This document shows positions 1-6,925 of a stretch of DNA of 51,951 nt, one piece after another. Location: positions 1-51,951 of the forward strand of contig NZ_VUNQ01000025.1 in NCBI RefSeq assembly GCF_009695605.1. The letters are read 5' to 3'. This DNA is from Tissierella pigra (GTDB taxonomy: Bacteria > Bacillota > Clostridia > Tissierellales > Tissierellaceae). Position 1 is the stretch's first letter; the number at the start of each line of letters is the position of its first letter. The notes below the pieces were generated by a model, which was given only the letters and a program-made list of their open reading frames with translations, did not search any database and was not told the DNA's origin. The translations under genes were made by a program, and so were the position numbers.

Positions 1-127
1 TTTCTTCATTCTCTTTTATCAAGTTCTCTTTTTCAATATTAATAATATCTATTTCTGTTTTAAAGCTTTCTGTTTCTACCTTAAGGGTAGTTTTTAATTC
101 TAAGATATTAGCTTCTAGATCCTTTAT
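1..127. repeat. Terminal direct repeat, left copy (circular overlap)
   Basis: These 127 bases are identical to 51825-51951. An exact repeat of 127 bases at the two ends of a contig is what assemblers leave when a circle is broken at an arbitrary point with a 127-mer graph. The minus-strand coding frame crosses the join without interruption, which supports a true circle of 51,824 bp rather than a phage-type terminal repeat. Confidence 0.95.
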
Positions 128-418
128 TTTTTTAGTGGCCATGGCCTGATGATCTTCGGACCTTTTAAATATAGATAGGTAAATATCCTTTAGTCTTTGA
201 GTATGTTGGTCTATAAGTTTAAGTTCTTCCCTTGTAGCTAATTTTATATTGTCCTCTGTAACAAGTACCTTTTCAGCTGCATCTATAACTGTTGCTAAGA
301 TGTCTCCCCTTGTTAAGGTGTTATCCGTTTCCCTTATTCTAGCTTCTAATTTATCAAATGCGTTAGATACTTCTTCGTTTGTCTTAAAAGATAGAGTTTT
401 TGCTTGATTTTCAAACAT
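1..418 (-). CDS. RHH-like coiled-coil plasmid protein, N-terminal part (continues at 51824)
   Basis: This is the 5' part of a gene whose remainder lies at 51322-51824 once the circle is closed: 418 + 503 = 921 nt, giving 306 aa. The start ATG at 418-416 follows a good ribosome site (AGGAGG near 425-430). The first ~50 residues (LSFKTNEEVSNAFDKL, then GDILATVIDAAEK) have the strand-helix-helix pattern of a small ribbon-helix-helix DNA-binding domain. The rest is one long, highly charged heptad coiled coil. The layout recalls KfrA-type plasmid stability proteins (DNA-binding head plus coiled-coil tail), but homology is not shown. Four phased repeats lie directly upstream and are a natural binding site, so an autoregulated partition or stability role is inferred. 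Confidence 0.85.
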   Translation of the reverse strand, partial: MFENQAKTLSFKTNEEVSNAFDKLEARIRETDNTLTRGDILATVIDAAEKVLVTEDNIKLATREELKLIDQHTQRLKDIYLSIFKRSEDHQAMATKKIKDLEANILELKTTLKVETESFKTEIDIINIEKENLIKENEE

Positions 419-440
419 TTTTAGCCCTCCTTTTTTAAGG

Positions 441-508
441 TTTACTATATTAGTAATAGTTTACTATAGTATATTATAGTTTACATTGATATTACAACGG
501 TTTACTAT
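441..508. promoter_or_regulatory. Four ~20-bp phased TTTACTAT repeats (operator or centromere-like)
   Basis: TTTACTAT or close variants (TTTACATT once) begin at 441, 460, 480 and 501, i.e. spaced 19, 20 and 21 bp, about two helical turns. They lie just upstream of the start codon at 418 of the RHH-like coiled-coil gene. Regular spacing on one face of the helix fits cooperative binding by an RHH dimer, as an autoregulatory operator, a centromere-like site or an iteron array. The rest of the gene-free stretch 509-822 holds AT-rich DNA, the terminator at 623-658 and a small inverted repeat (CTGTT/AACAG) near 739-754. Confidence 0.6.
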
Positions 509-622
509 TGTATACATATATTATAATCTATTATATTAGCATAAGCAATAGAAATTTGAAAAATTTATTGATTTTTCAAGAAGGAATTCTAATAAAATAG
601 TCTTTCTTTCTTTAAAAACGGC

Positions 623-658
623 AAAAAAATAGCACTAAGGTTTTATCCTTAATGCTAT
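623..658 (-). terminator. Rho-independent terminator after abiEii
   Basis: On the minus strand a 12-bp stem (ATAGCATTAAGG pairing with CCTTAGTGCTAT, one mismatch) is followed by a run of T. It lies 165 bp beyond the AbiEii stop. A nearly identical terminator is at 2478-2513, on the other side of the AbiE gene pair. Confidence 0.85.
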
Positions 659-822
659 CCCAATGATTTATTTCAGATATAAATATTCTATCCAAATTGT
701 GGTTTTCATTTAAATCCATCGTAAACTACATAGAATACTGTTATTTGAAACAGCAATATATTTCTACGCTTAATAGACACACAATGGTTGCCTATTATCT
801 TTTATTATGCAAATAATAAAAT

Positions 823-1716
823 TTAAATGTACCTTAATTCCTTAAAGTCCCAAGTTTTATTATATTGTTCTTTATCTTCTATTGACCTGCAAATTGGAAG
901 TGTAAGCTCAAGTATAATATCTATTACCTTATTAAATTCTATAGATATTTTTATTTCTTTTTCTATAAATCTATTCCACATATTATTTAGATTTTCACGT
1001 TCCTTAAACTTATTTACTTCATGGATGTTTTTTATAAAATCTAAGTGTCTTCTGTTTTTAAAAGTATTATGTATGGCTTCTCTTAAGATATTACCATCAA
1101 AATTTTTAGAAATAGCCAAATAATATATATCATAATAGTCCTTCATTCTACTTGATGCTTCCATCAAATATAGTATTGCATCTAACTTTTCTGCTACTAT
1201 TGTTTCCATAGAATAAGCTCTTATTTCTGGTTCTTCAAAACCTTCTATAATAGTTTCTAATTTAATAATTTTTGACCCTGGAATTATTACATCCCCTACA
1301 CCTAAATCTACAAAAATCGGAGTTTTGGAGCGTCCTATTGACCCAATTAATTTTATTCTTAATCCATGATAATCATTTTGTTCTGTAATCCTTTCCATAC
1401 CCATAAATTCAAATATAATAGAATTATTATTATCTATTTCTAGAATTTCTTTAATTGTATTTTTGACACTTTCTTCTTCGTTGGATAGATGTTTCATTAA
1501 ATAATCAGAATCCATTGTAGCTCTTGTATCTCCTGCCCCTAAAGAAAATAATAGAAATCCACCTTTTAATATAAACTTGTCCCTATATTCTGATTTACCA
1601 AGTCTCCTGGAAAATTCTTCTTGCAGGAAAAGGGTAATCATTTGTTGACTTGGTATATCTCTTTTTATCGATTCATTTTTTAACTTTGCCAGTATACTTG
1701 CTGGATTATTATTCAC
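823..1716 (-). CDS. abiEii: AbiEii-type nucleotidyltransferase toxin
   Basis: A 297-aa member of the AbiEii/AbiGii nucleotidyltransferase toxin family of type IV abortive-infection toxin-antitoxin systems. The family signature is visible: KGG near residues 51-53, then R-A-T-x-D-S-D (aspartates near 69 and 71) as the metal-binding pair, a later VDLG strand, and the C-terminal SRMKDYYD motif. Known members block growth by modifying tRNA ends. The GTG start at 1716 is preferred over an upstream GTG at 1725 because AGGAG lies 10 nt before it and it overlaps the AbiEi stop as TAGTG, implying translational coupling. The second metal site reads DSD where many members have DID, a mild variation. It is cotranscribed with AbiEi and ends before a strong terminator. 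Confidence 0.93.
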   Translation of the reverse strand: MNNNPASILAKLKNESIKRDIPSQQMITLFLQEEFSRRLGKSEYRDKFILKGGFLLFSLGAGDTRATMDSDYLMKHLSNEEESVKNTIKEILEIDNNNSIIFEFMGMERITEQNDYHGLRIKLIGSIGRSKTPIFVDLGVGDVIIPGSKIIKLETIIEGFEEPEIRAYSMETIVAEKLDAILYLMEASSRMKDYYDIYYLAISKNFDGNILREAIHNTFKNRRHLDFIKNIHEVNKFKERENLNNMWNRFIEKEIKISIEFNKVIDIILELTLPICRSIEDKEQYNKTWDFKELRYI

Positions 1717-2324
1717 TAAAACCACACTCCTATATAAGTCTCCACTAACCCTAATACATTTAGTTCCCTAGCATATTTATATAGATTATTAAGATTTTTA
1801 TCATTATCTTGAATGTATTTTCTTATAGCAGAATTAAATACTTCTTTATCTATTTTATTCCTATGTTTTATAATATCACATATAGTTTTATCTTTATCAT
1901 ATATTTTAGTAATCACCTTATTTTTATGGTTTTCTTCATCTAGATAAGTCTCTATTTCCATAACTCCTATATCTAAAATGCTCTCATCTATAAAATGTGC
2001 CTTTATCTTAGGATATTCAAGATTATATTTATTTCTATTCATATTTCTACCAACAGCTATCTTCCATTCATTAGGGATTCTTTCAGTATATTCATGAAGT
2101 AACAGTGCACTTTCTAAATATATAATAGCTTCAGGAAAAGATGATGATATTATTTCATAATCATATATATGGATCTCATTATAAATATAATTTCCTCTAC
2201 TTACCCTGCTTATTTTATTTTCTGAAAGAAGTCTATCAATCATATAATTGGAAATGCCATATTCATTTAATTTAGCAGTTGTCAAAACTACACTATTATT
2301 AAATATATCTTTTAATATATCCAT
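1716..2324 (-). CDS. abiEi: AbiEi antitoxin / transcriptional repressor
   Basis: A 202-aa AbiEi family protein. The N-terminal ~50 residues form a winged-helix domain (LTTAKLNEYGISNYMIDRLL, then ISRVSRGNYIY). The C-terminal part holds the conserved KTICDIIKHRNKID segment of the antitoxin domain. In characterised systems AbiEi both neutralises the toxin's effect and represses the operon by binding inverted repeats in its promoter. Such an inverted repeat lies directly upstream at 2341-2390. Its stop overlaps the toxin start by one base. The ribosome site GGAGATG precedes the ATG at 2324. Confidence 0.93.
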   Translation of the reverse strand: MDILKDIFNNSVVLTTAKLNEYGISNYMIDRLLSENKISRVSRGNYIYNEIHIYDYEIISSSFPEAIIYLESALLLHEYTERIPNEWKIAVGRNMNRNKYNLEYPKIKAHFIDESILDIGVMEIETYLDEENHKNKVITKIYDKDKTICDIIKHRNKIDKEVFNSAIRKYIQDNDKNLNNLYKYARELNVLGLVETYIGVWF

Positions 2325-2340
2325 GATTCATCATCTCCTT

Positions 2341-2401
2341 TTTTAATTAACGGTACACACATAGTTGTGTTTGTGTACCATTAATTAAAATTAGTATACC
2401 A
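2341..2401 (-). promoter_or_regulatory. abiE promoter with 19-bp inverted-repeat operator
   Basis: Arms 2341-2359 and 2372-2390 are inverted copies of 19 bp with one mismatch (core GGTACACA), separated by 12 bp that is itself partly palindromic (ACACAT/TTGTGT). An extended -10 (TGG then TATACT, minus strand 2401-2393) lies just upstream, so the operator covers the start of the transcript. This is the arrangement expected for AbiEi negative autoregulation. Confidence 0.8.
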
Positions 2402-2477
2402 TAATTCTTATTATTTTAATAGCTAATTTTACTATTCTCATTTTTAGAAAGTATATTCATTAATATCTAAATTGGGT

Positions 2478-2513
2478 AAAAAATAGCACTAAGGTTTTTA
2501 TCCCTAATGCTAT
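2478..2513 (-). terminator. Rho-independent terminator after the SEC-C gene
   Basis: The stem ATAGCATTAGGG pairs with CCTTAGTGCTAT and is followed by a T run on the minus strand. Apart from two positions in or beside the loop it is the same as the terminator at 623-658, in the same orientation. The two therefore bracket the AbiE pair as direct repeats. Confidence 0.85.
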
Positions 2514-2569
2514 TTAATCACTTATTTTTAGATAAATTTATAAGCGAGCCCTCTTATGATTATAATCAA

Positions 2570-3325
2570 TTATAATTGATTATAGTCTTTCCCTAAACAG
2601 CACTTCTTATATTTTTTACCGCTACCACAAGGGCAAGGGTCGTTCCTACCAATTTTCTGCCTGGTATTTATATCTCTAGCATTGCTAGTATTAAAATCAA
2701 ATGGCTTATCTGGAAGTGGTCTTAAGTGAATTTTCTCAAACCTTTCAAATATTTCATGAGGTGTGAATCCATTATTTTCCCATATCCTAATGTTATTGGA
2801 GAGATCTATTATAAGTTGCGTAACTTCATTAACCTGTTCTAAATCACAGAAACTAATACCTCTATCATTGAAGGTTTCTAAAATAGTCTGTATGCCTGCT
2901 CCAAATTGACATCTACCCTGAATGTCCTCACATAGCCATTCAGCCTTCTCATCATCATTTCTAAAAAAGTTTTTCTTTACATAATTTAAAAGAGCGGTGT
3001 ATTCATTAGTTCTTTCAAAATAAGCTTCATCAAGATAATTTAGAAGTTCATTTTTATTTGGAACATAATATGGTTTATCACCTTTTTTAATCAACAACAA
3101 ATCAAAGTCATCACTTTCTAGAATCGTTTCATGTACAAAATAGTCTTGATGAGGGTAAATAAATGCAGTTTCTAACTCTTCTGGTGGGCTGGTTAAAAGT
3201 TCCTCTATATCAGATAGATTAACTTGGACCTTATTCTGGCTATTATAAACTTCTAAAACCTTATCCTTATAGACCATTCCATAAAGGTTTGATAAGGCGA
3301 TTATATACTGTGTTAATTGGCTCAT
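2570..3325 (-). CDS. SEC-C motif protein
   Basis: A 251-aa protein with a C-terminal SEC-C zinc-binding motif ([19 protein letters not shown], about residues 225-244), the module found at the end of SecA and on many regulatory or nucleic-acid-associated proteins. The first ~220 residues are mostly helical and acidic, with no motif I can name. There is no signal peptide or membrane segment. It lies between two AbiEi genes, 148 bp downstream of the orphan AbiEi and in the same direction, so it may share that promoter. A role as partner or effector of the orphan AbiEi is only an inference from position. Confidence 0.85.
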   Translation of the reverse strand: MSQLTQYIIALSNLYGMVYKDKVLEVYNSQNKVQVNLSDIEELLTSPPEELETAFIYPHQDYFVHETILESDDFDLLLIKKGDKPYYVPNKNELLNYLDEAYFERTNEYTALLNYVKKNFFRNDDEKAEWLCEDIQGRCQFGAGIQTILETFNDRGISFCDLEQVNEVTQLIIDLSNNIRIWENNGFTPHEIFERFEKIHLRPLPDKPFDFNTSNARDINTRQKIGRNDPCPCGSGKKYKKCCLGKDYNQL

Positions 3326-3355
3326 TTCATCACTCCGTTCATTTATTTCCCTAAA

Positions 3356-3439
3356 CTAAAATATTCCAATGATTTCATTATAAAACTTCTCCTGCATCTC
3401 ATATAAAATATGTAATGTTTTATTTTTTAAATTTTTCAT
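3356..3439 (-). CDS. Very short ORF downstream of the orphan AbiEi (possible remnant)
   Basis: A 27-codon frame beginning MKNLKNKTLHILYEMQEKFY sits where a toxin gene would be expected after AbiEi. The ribosome site is weak (TTTGGA). It could be a leftover start of a lost AbiEii gene, a leader peptide, or chance. No family signature can be seen in so short a peptide. Confidence 0.2.
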   Translation of the reverse strand: MKNLKNKTLHILYEMQEKFYNEIIGIF

Positions 3440-3473
3440 TCCAAATAATTTATTTTCCTTTTTGTAACTACAC

Positions 3474-4067
3474 TCATAGTAGAACCTCCGTATAAGTCTG
3501 AATAATATTTTCGATTTTTAATTCTTTGGCATATTTCATTAGTTTATTCAAATCTTTATCTTTTCTGGAAAAATACCTTTTAAGTGAATCACTTATAGTA
3601 GTTGTATCTATTTTATTTCTAGCCCTTAAAATATCGCAAATTGTTCTTTCTATATCATAAGTCCTAACTTCATTTCCAAATACAGTTTCTTTAGTAATTA
3701 TGCCTAAATCAAACCATTCCTTTTTTATACTATAGACCCTAAAATCTTCTTCTTTTAATTTTGATAAATTATATCCTTGTGGAACTGTAACCACATAATT
3801 CAAAGGATCTCTATCTGTTAAATCATGAAGATAGAGGGCTGTTTCATGAGAATAAATCATTTTTTCTCTTTTTAGTTGATTGATATAGAGCATATCTTCC
3901 CATACATCAGGACTTATATATACACCATGGCTAACTCTTTCTATTTCTCCTGATTTAACCAAGCTATTTAGGTATTCACGATGAATACCTTTTTGCTCAA
4001 CTAAATTTGTAGTTATAATTCCATCATATTCTTTAATAATATTCCTTAATTTATTTGTTGGAAGCAT
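3474..4067 (-). CDS. Orphan AbiEi-type antitoxin / repressor
   Basis: A 197-aa AbiEi family protein: N-terminal winged helix (TTNLVEQKGIHREYLNSLVK, then GEIERVSHGVYI) and the C-terminal family block RTICDILRARNKID. It is a relative of, but clearly divergent from, the AbiEi at 1716-2324. No nucleotidyltransferase toxin follows; the next gene is the SEC-C protein at 2570-3325. Its promoter at 4097-4125 is a perfect consensus and lies inside a perfect 18-bp inverted repeat, so strong expression held in check by self-repression is likely. It may act as a solitary repressor, may cross-talk with the intact AbiE pair, or may have recruited a new partner. Confidence 0.88.
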   Translation of the reverse strand: MLPTNKLRNIIKEYDGIITTNLVEQKGIHREYLNSLVKSGEIERVSHGVYISPDVWEDMLYINQLKREKMIYSHETALYLHDLTDRDPLNYVVTVPQGYNLSKLKEEDFRVYSIKKEWFDLGIITKETVFGNEVRTYDIERTICDILRARNKIDTTTISDSLKRYFSRKDKDLNKLMKYAKELKIENIIQTYTEVLL

Positions 4068-4079
4068 TTATACCACCCC

Positions 4080-4125
4080 TTGACATTCATACTATAATTA
4101 TAGTTAGTTATAGTATGAATGTCAA
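4080..4125 (-). promoter_or_regulatory. Consensus sigma-A promoter inside a perfect 18-bp palindrome
   Basis: Arms 4080-4097 and 4108-4125 are perfect inverted repeats with a 10-bp spacer. Read on the minus strand the element contains TTGACA (4125-4120), a 17-bp spacer and TATAAT (4102-4097), a textbook sigma-A promoter. It is followed by GGGGTGG about 9 bases before the ATG at 4067. Binding of AbiEi to the arms would cover both promoter boxes. Confidence 0.85.
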
Positions 4126-4195
4126 ACAAGATTATATTAAACCAATATATGTTATTCCATAAATATACTATAAATAAAGACTCCCAGGATATATA

Positions 4196-4594
4196 TTAAA
4201 AATCTAACTTAATAATATTATCTATGGTAATCTCTGTTAAATTATCCATAATAAGTAACTTTTCATATATATCTATTTTCTTAAGTTTAGCTTTTAGCTG
4301 AAGATATCTTCCATCTTCTTTTCTATGGTCTGCTTGAAAATATAAGATTTCTACTTCAGGCCTTTCCTTAACCCTATCTAGTAATAACTGAAGCTTTCTG
4401 TTTATATCATCCTTCATATATTGGTCCAATTCTATTCTATCTTCCGTTAGTCTGGCTACTTCTTCCACTGCTTTTTCATGGCCTGTTAGGGCTGCAAAGG
4501 GTGCAAATTGTGCTGCCCTATCTCCAATGGCCATAGGCCTTCTCTTTTTAGATACTGGCCTAGGTAAATTGATTATATCCCTGTATTTTTCCAT
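4196..4594 (-). CDS. YolD-like protein
   Basis: A 132-aa YolD-like family protein. The family block GDRAAQFAPFAALTGHEKAV lies near residues 23-42. YolD-like proteins are regularly encoded beside plasmid- or phage-borne UmuC-type Y-family polymerases in Firmicutes and are thought to modulate them, much as UmuD does in enterobacteria. The start overlaps the polymerase stop by one base (TAATG), so translation is coupled. The 70-bp gap to the orphan AbiEi operator contains no terminator that I can recognise. Confidence 0.92.
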   Translation of the reverse strand: MEKYRDIINLPRPVSKKRRPMAIGDRAAQFAPFAALTGHEKAVEEVARLTEDRIELDQYMKDDINRKLQLLLDRVKERPEVEILYFQADHRKEDGRYLQLKAKLKKIDIYEKLLIMDNLTEITIDNIIKLDF

Positions 4595-6117
4595 TAGGCC
4601 TTGTGACCTCCTATCTGTTTATTCCTATCTAGGGTTGTCGCCCCTTCAACCAAATTTACTCCTTTAAGTATGGCATTTCTCCCATACTTATCCTTTATAG
4701 ACAAGATAGTTTCTTGGACCTTCCTTTCCTTGTTTAAAAATTCTTCCTTTTTAACTTGGTCTAACTTTTCCTCATCATAGTTTGTAAAAAAGTCTAATTG
4801 ACTTGGCCCTTCCTCTTTTTCTATAGAATCTTCTCTTAAAAGCTTATTTGCTGAAATATTTAACTTTCTAATCAAAAGATTTTTATCTGCTATTTCCTCA
4901 TAAAGTTCCATAGTTCCCTCTATAATTTCCTTACTGGAAGATGTGTATGTAGGAAAGTTTTTAGTAGCCTGGACAGATTTAGGTTTATATCTTCCATAGG
5001 CATCTTTAATAATTTCACCCTTGTAGCCCTGCTTAATCTTTGGATCAAGAAGACTTTCCCTATCATAACTTATTCTCAAAACTATCTGTGTAGTTTTATA
5101 AGCCTTGGCCACTAAATCTAATGCTAATAGGTCTGCCATTTCCCATACAATTAGCCTAGCCTTATGAAAATTGTGGGGGGATTGCAAGACCTGTCCTGAA
5201 CCTAAACTTTTTGAAGCAGGTTTATACCTTTTAATATCTTCAATAGTACATGGCTCCCAACCCCAGGCATGGTCAATTAAAAGTTCAGCATTTACCCCGA
5301 ATATCTTATATAGAAGGTCTTCATTTAGGTAATCACTTTCCGTCCCTAGGGAACACTTTGCAATATCCCCCATGGTATAAAGGCCTTGCTTTTCCAATCT
5401 TTTAGCATAGCCTGAGCCTACTCTCCAAAAATCAGTGATAGGTCTATGACTCCAAAGAAGTTTCCTATAGGACATCTCATCCAGGTAAGCTATCTGCATA
5501 TAATTATCTTCTAAGGGCATCTTTTTGGCCAGTATATCCATGGCTACCTTGGCCAGGTAAAGATTAGTTCCCAGACCTGCTGTAGCCGTAATACCTGTGG
5601 TATAAAGTATATCCTTCAATATTACTTCCGTTAATTCTTTAGGTCCAAGTCCGTAGGTTTTTAAGTAGCAGGTTAGATCTATAAAAACTTCATCTATGGA
5701 ATAAACATGAATATCTTCAGCTGCTATATATTTCAAATAAATATTATATATTTTTGCACTATAATCTATGTAATAAGCCATCCTAGGTATGGCCACTATA
5801 TAATCAAGGGCTAAGTCTAGCTGGCTGTTTAATTCTTCATAATCATAGGATTTACCAGAAAACTTCCTAGTTTTTAGTCTATTTAATCTTGAAGCATTAA
5901 CTTCCCTGACCTTTTGAATTACTTCAAAAAGTCTAGGCCTACCCTTTATTCCATAGGACTTTAAACTAGGGGATACTGCCAAGCATATGGTCTTTTCTGT
6001 CCTAGAATTATCGGCAACAACTAAATTAGTTTTTAGAGGATCTAGGCCTCTTTCTATACATTCTACAGAAGCATAGAAGGATTTTAAATCTATAGCTAAA
6101 TATATTTTATTTTCCAT
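4594..6117 (-). CDS. UmuC-type Y-family translesion DNA polymerase
   Basis: A 507-aa Y-family polymerase. D10 in YLAIDLKSFYASVEC and the pair D142-E143 in VYSIDEVFIDL are the three catalytic carboxylates. The C-terminal third carries the little-finger region (KSLGSGQVLQSPHN, then VLRISYD). The family copies damaged DNA with low fidelity. The ribosome site AAGGAG precedes the ATG. It follows the HTH gene by 28 bp and is coupled to YolD. I looked for a LexA-type palindrome upstream and did not find a convincing one. On a conjugative element it may help fill gaps after single-stranded entry or raise mutation in the host. Confidence 0.95.
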   Translation of the reverse strand: MENKIYLAIDLKSFYASVECIERGLDPLKTNLVVADNSRTEKTICLAVSPSLKSYGIKGRPRLFEVIQKVREVNASRLNRLKTRKFSGKSYDYEELNSQLDLALDYIVAIPRMAYYIDYSAKIYNIYLKYIAAEDIHVYSIDEVFIDLTCYLKTYGLGPKELTEVILKDILYTTGITATAGLGTNLYLAKVAMDILAKKMPLEDNYMQIAYLDEMSYRKLLWSHRPITDFWRVGSGYAKRLEKQGLYTMGDIAKCSLGTESDYLNEDLLYKIFGVNAELLIDHAWGWEPCTIEDIKRYKPASKSLGSGQVLQSPHNFHKARLIVWEMADLLALDLVAKAYKTTQIVLRISYDRESLLDPKIKQGYKGEIIKDAYGRYKPKSVQATKNFPTYTSSSKEIIEGTMELYEEIADKNLLIRKLNISANKLLREDSIEKEEGPSQLDFFTNYDEEKLDQVKKEEFLNKERKVQETILSIKDKYGRNAILKGVNLVEGATTLDRNKQIGGHKA

Positions 6118-6145
6118 AGGTCTTTCTCCTTAGATCTTTTAAATC

Positions 6146-6406
6146 TTACTCTAGAGATATAATAGGATTTATAAGACATATAATTGGATTTATAATAATA
6201 GTAGGATAACCCTTAATAAATCTAGCACGCTTACCAGTTATATTCCCCATTGCATCAATCCTGTTATTTTCCTTTAGATTTATTATTTTATAAATTGATG
6301 GTTTTGAAAGACCTACTTCACTTATTATTTCTTCCATACTTTTCCCTTCTTCAATTAATTTTATAGCCTTTAACCTTTCCTCATTTGTTATAGTTATACC
6401 TTGCAT
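6146..6406 (-). CDS. Small HTH protein resembling a serine-recombinase C-terminal domain
   Basis: An 86-aa protein. Residues 5-45 (ERLKAIKLIEEGKSMEEIIS, then VGLSKPSIYKII) form a helix-turn-helix like the DNA-binding tail of Hin/resolvase enzymes, with no catalytic domain. The last ~20 residues are an odd hydrophobic tail built on repeats of I-I-N-P-I-I, reflecting a duplicated GGATTTATAA stretch in the DNA. The ribosome site GGGAGG is good, so it is probably translated. It may be a regulator derived from a recombinase, or a remnant of one. It lies just upstream of the polymerase gene in the same direction. Confidence 0.65.
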   Translation of the reverse strand: MQGITITNEERLKAIKLIEEGKSMEEIISEVGLSKPSIYKIINLKENNRIDAMGNITGKRARFIKGYPTIIINPIICLINPIISLE

Positions 6407-6457
6407 ATTAATATCCTCCCTTGCTTAAATTTTTAGGAACATAATCAATCCAATTAT

Positions 6458-6697
6458 TTATTCAGATATATCTATAAGATAGAAAAAAATCTCCTTTGCT
6501 TTTTTTAAATCTCCAGGTAATGATTTTATTCTATCTATTAAACTCTTCCTAGGATTTTTTACTCTGACTTTTTCACTTATTATATTTTCCGCTTCATCCT
6601 CATACCATATTTCTTTGCCCCATTTGAAGTATGCAGTGCATTTTATAGTCTTATTTTCTTGTAGCTCTCGTACTTCTACTGAACCAGAACTATTCAT
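6458..6697 (-). CDS. Small hypothetical protein (79 aa)
   Basis: An open frame extends upstream to 6844, but that part overlaps the gene at 6690-6878 in another frame. I place the start at the ATG at 6697, which overlaps the stop of that gene by 8 bases and allows coupled initiation. The protein (MNSSGSVEVRELQENKTIKC...) is small and mixed-charge, with no named motif and no membrane segment. Its tight coupling to the 62-aa protein and closeness to the 413-aa effector-like gene suggest one functional unit. Confidence 0.55.
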   Translation of the reverse strand: MNSSGSVEVRELQENKTIKCTAYFKWGKEIWYEDEAENIISEKVRVKNPRKSLIDRIKSLPGDLKKAKEIFFYLIDISE

Positions 6698-6878
6698 TCC
6701 TAAGTTTTTCAACTTTTTCTCTATTTCTTTTTGCTCTGTCAAATGCCTCTTTTGCTCTTCCATAATGGTGATCCCCCATATCATTTTTTGCATATGCCCA
6801 TTCTCGTTTTCCCTTTCTCTCGAAATGGTCAGCAGTTGATTCATATCTTTTAACCAATGTCTCTTTTTTATCTGTCAT
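6690..6878 (-). CDS. Small charged hypothetical protein (62 aa)
   Basis: The start at 6878 is chosen because AAGGAGGAG lies 7 bases before it. The product (MTDKKETLVKRYESTADHFE...) is rich in K, R, E and H and predicted helical, with an aromatic, histidine-containing centre (GDHHYGRAKEAFDRAK). I do not recognise the family. It starts 48 bp after the 413-aa gene ends, in the same direction. It could be an immunity or accessory factor for that protein, but nothing in the sequence proves this. Confidence 0.6.
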   Translation of the reverse strand: MTDKKETLVKRYESTADHFERKGKREWAYAKNDMGDHHYGRAKEAFDRAKRNREKVEKLRNE

Positions 6879-6925
6879 AACAAAACTCCTCCTTATCAAT
6901 TTGATTAATTATTTTAAAGAGTATT

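Noticed and set aside
6407-6460. LexA box before the UmuC-type operon
   Set aside because: GGAACATAATC resembles one half-site, but the second half is absent, so no palindrome can be supported.
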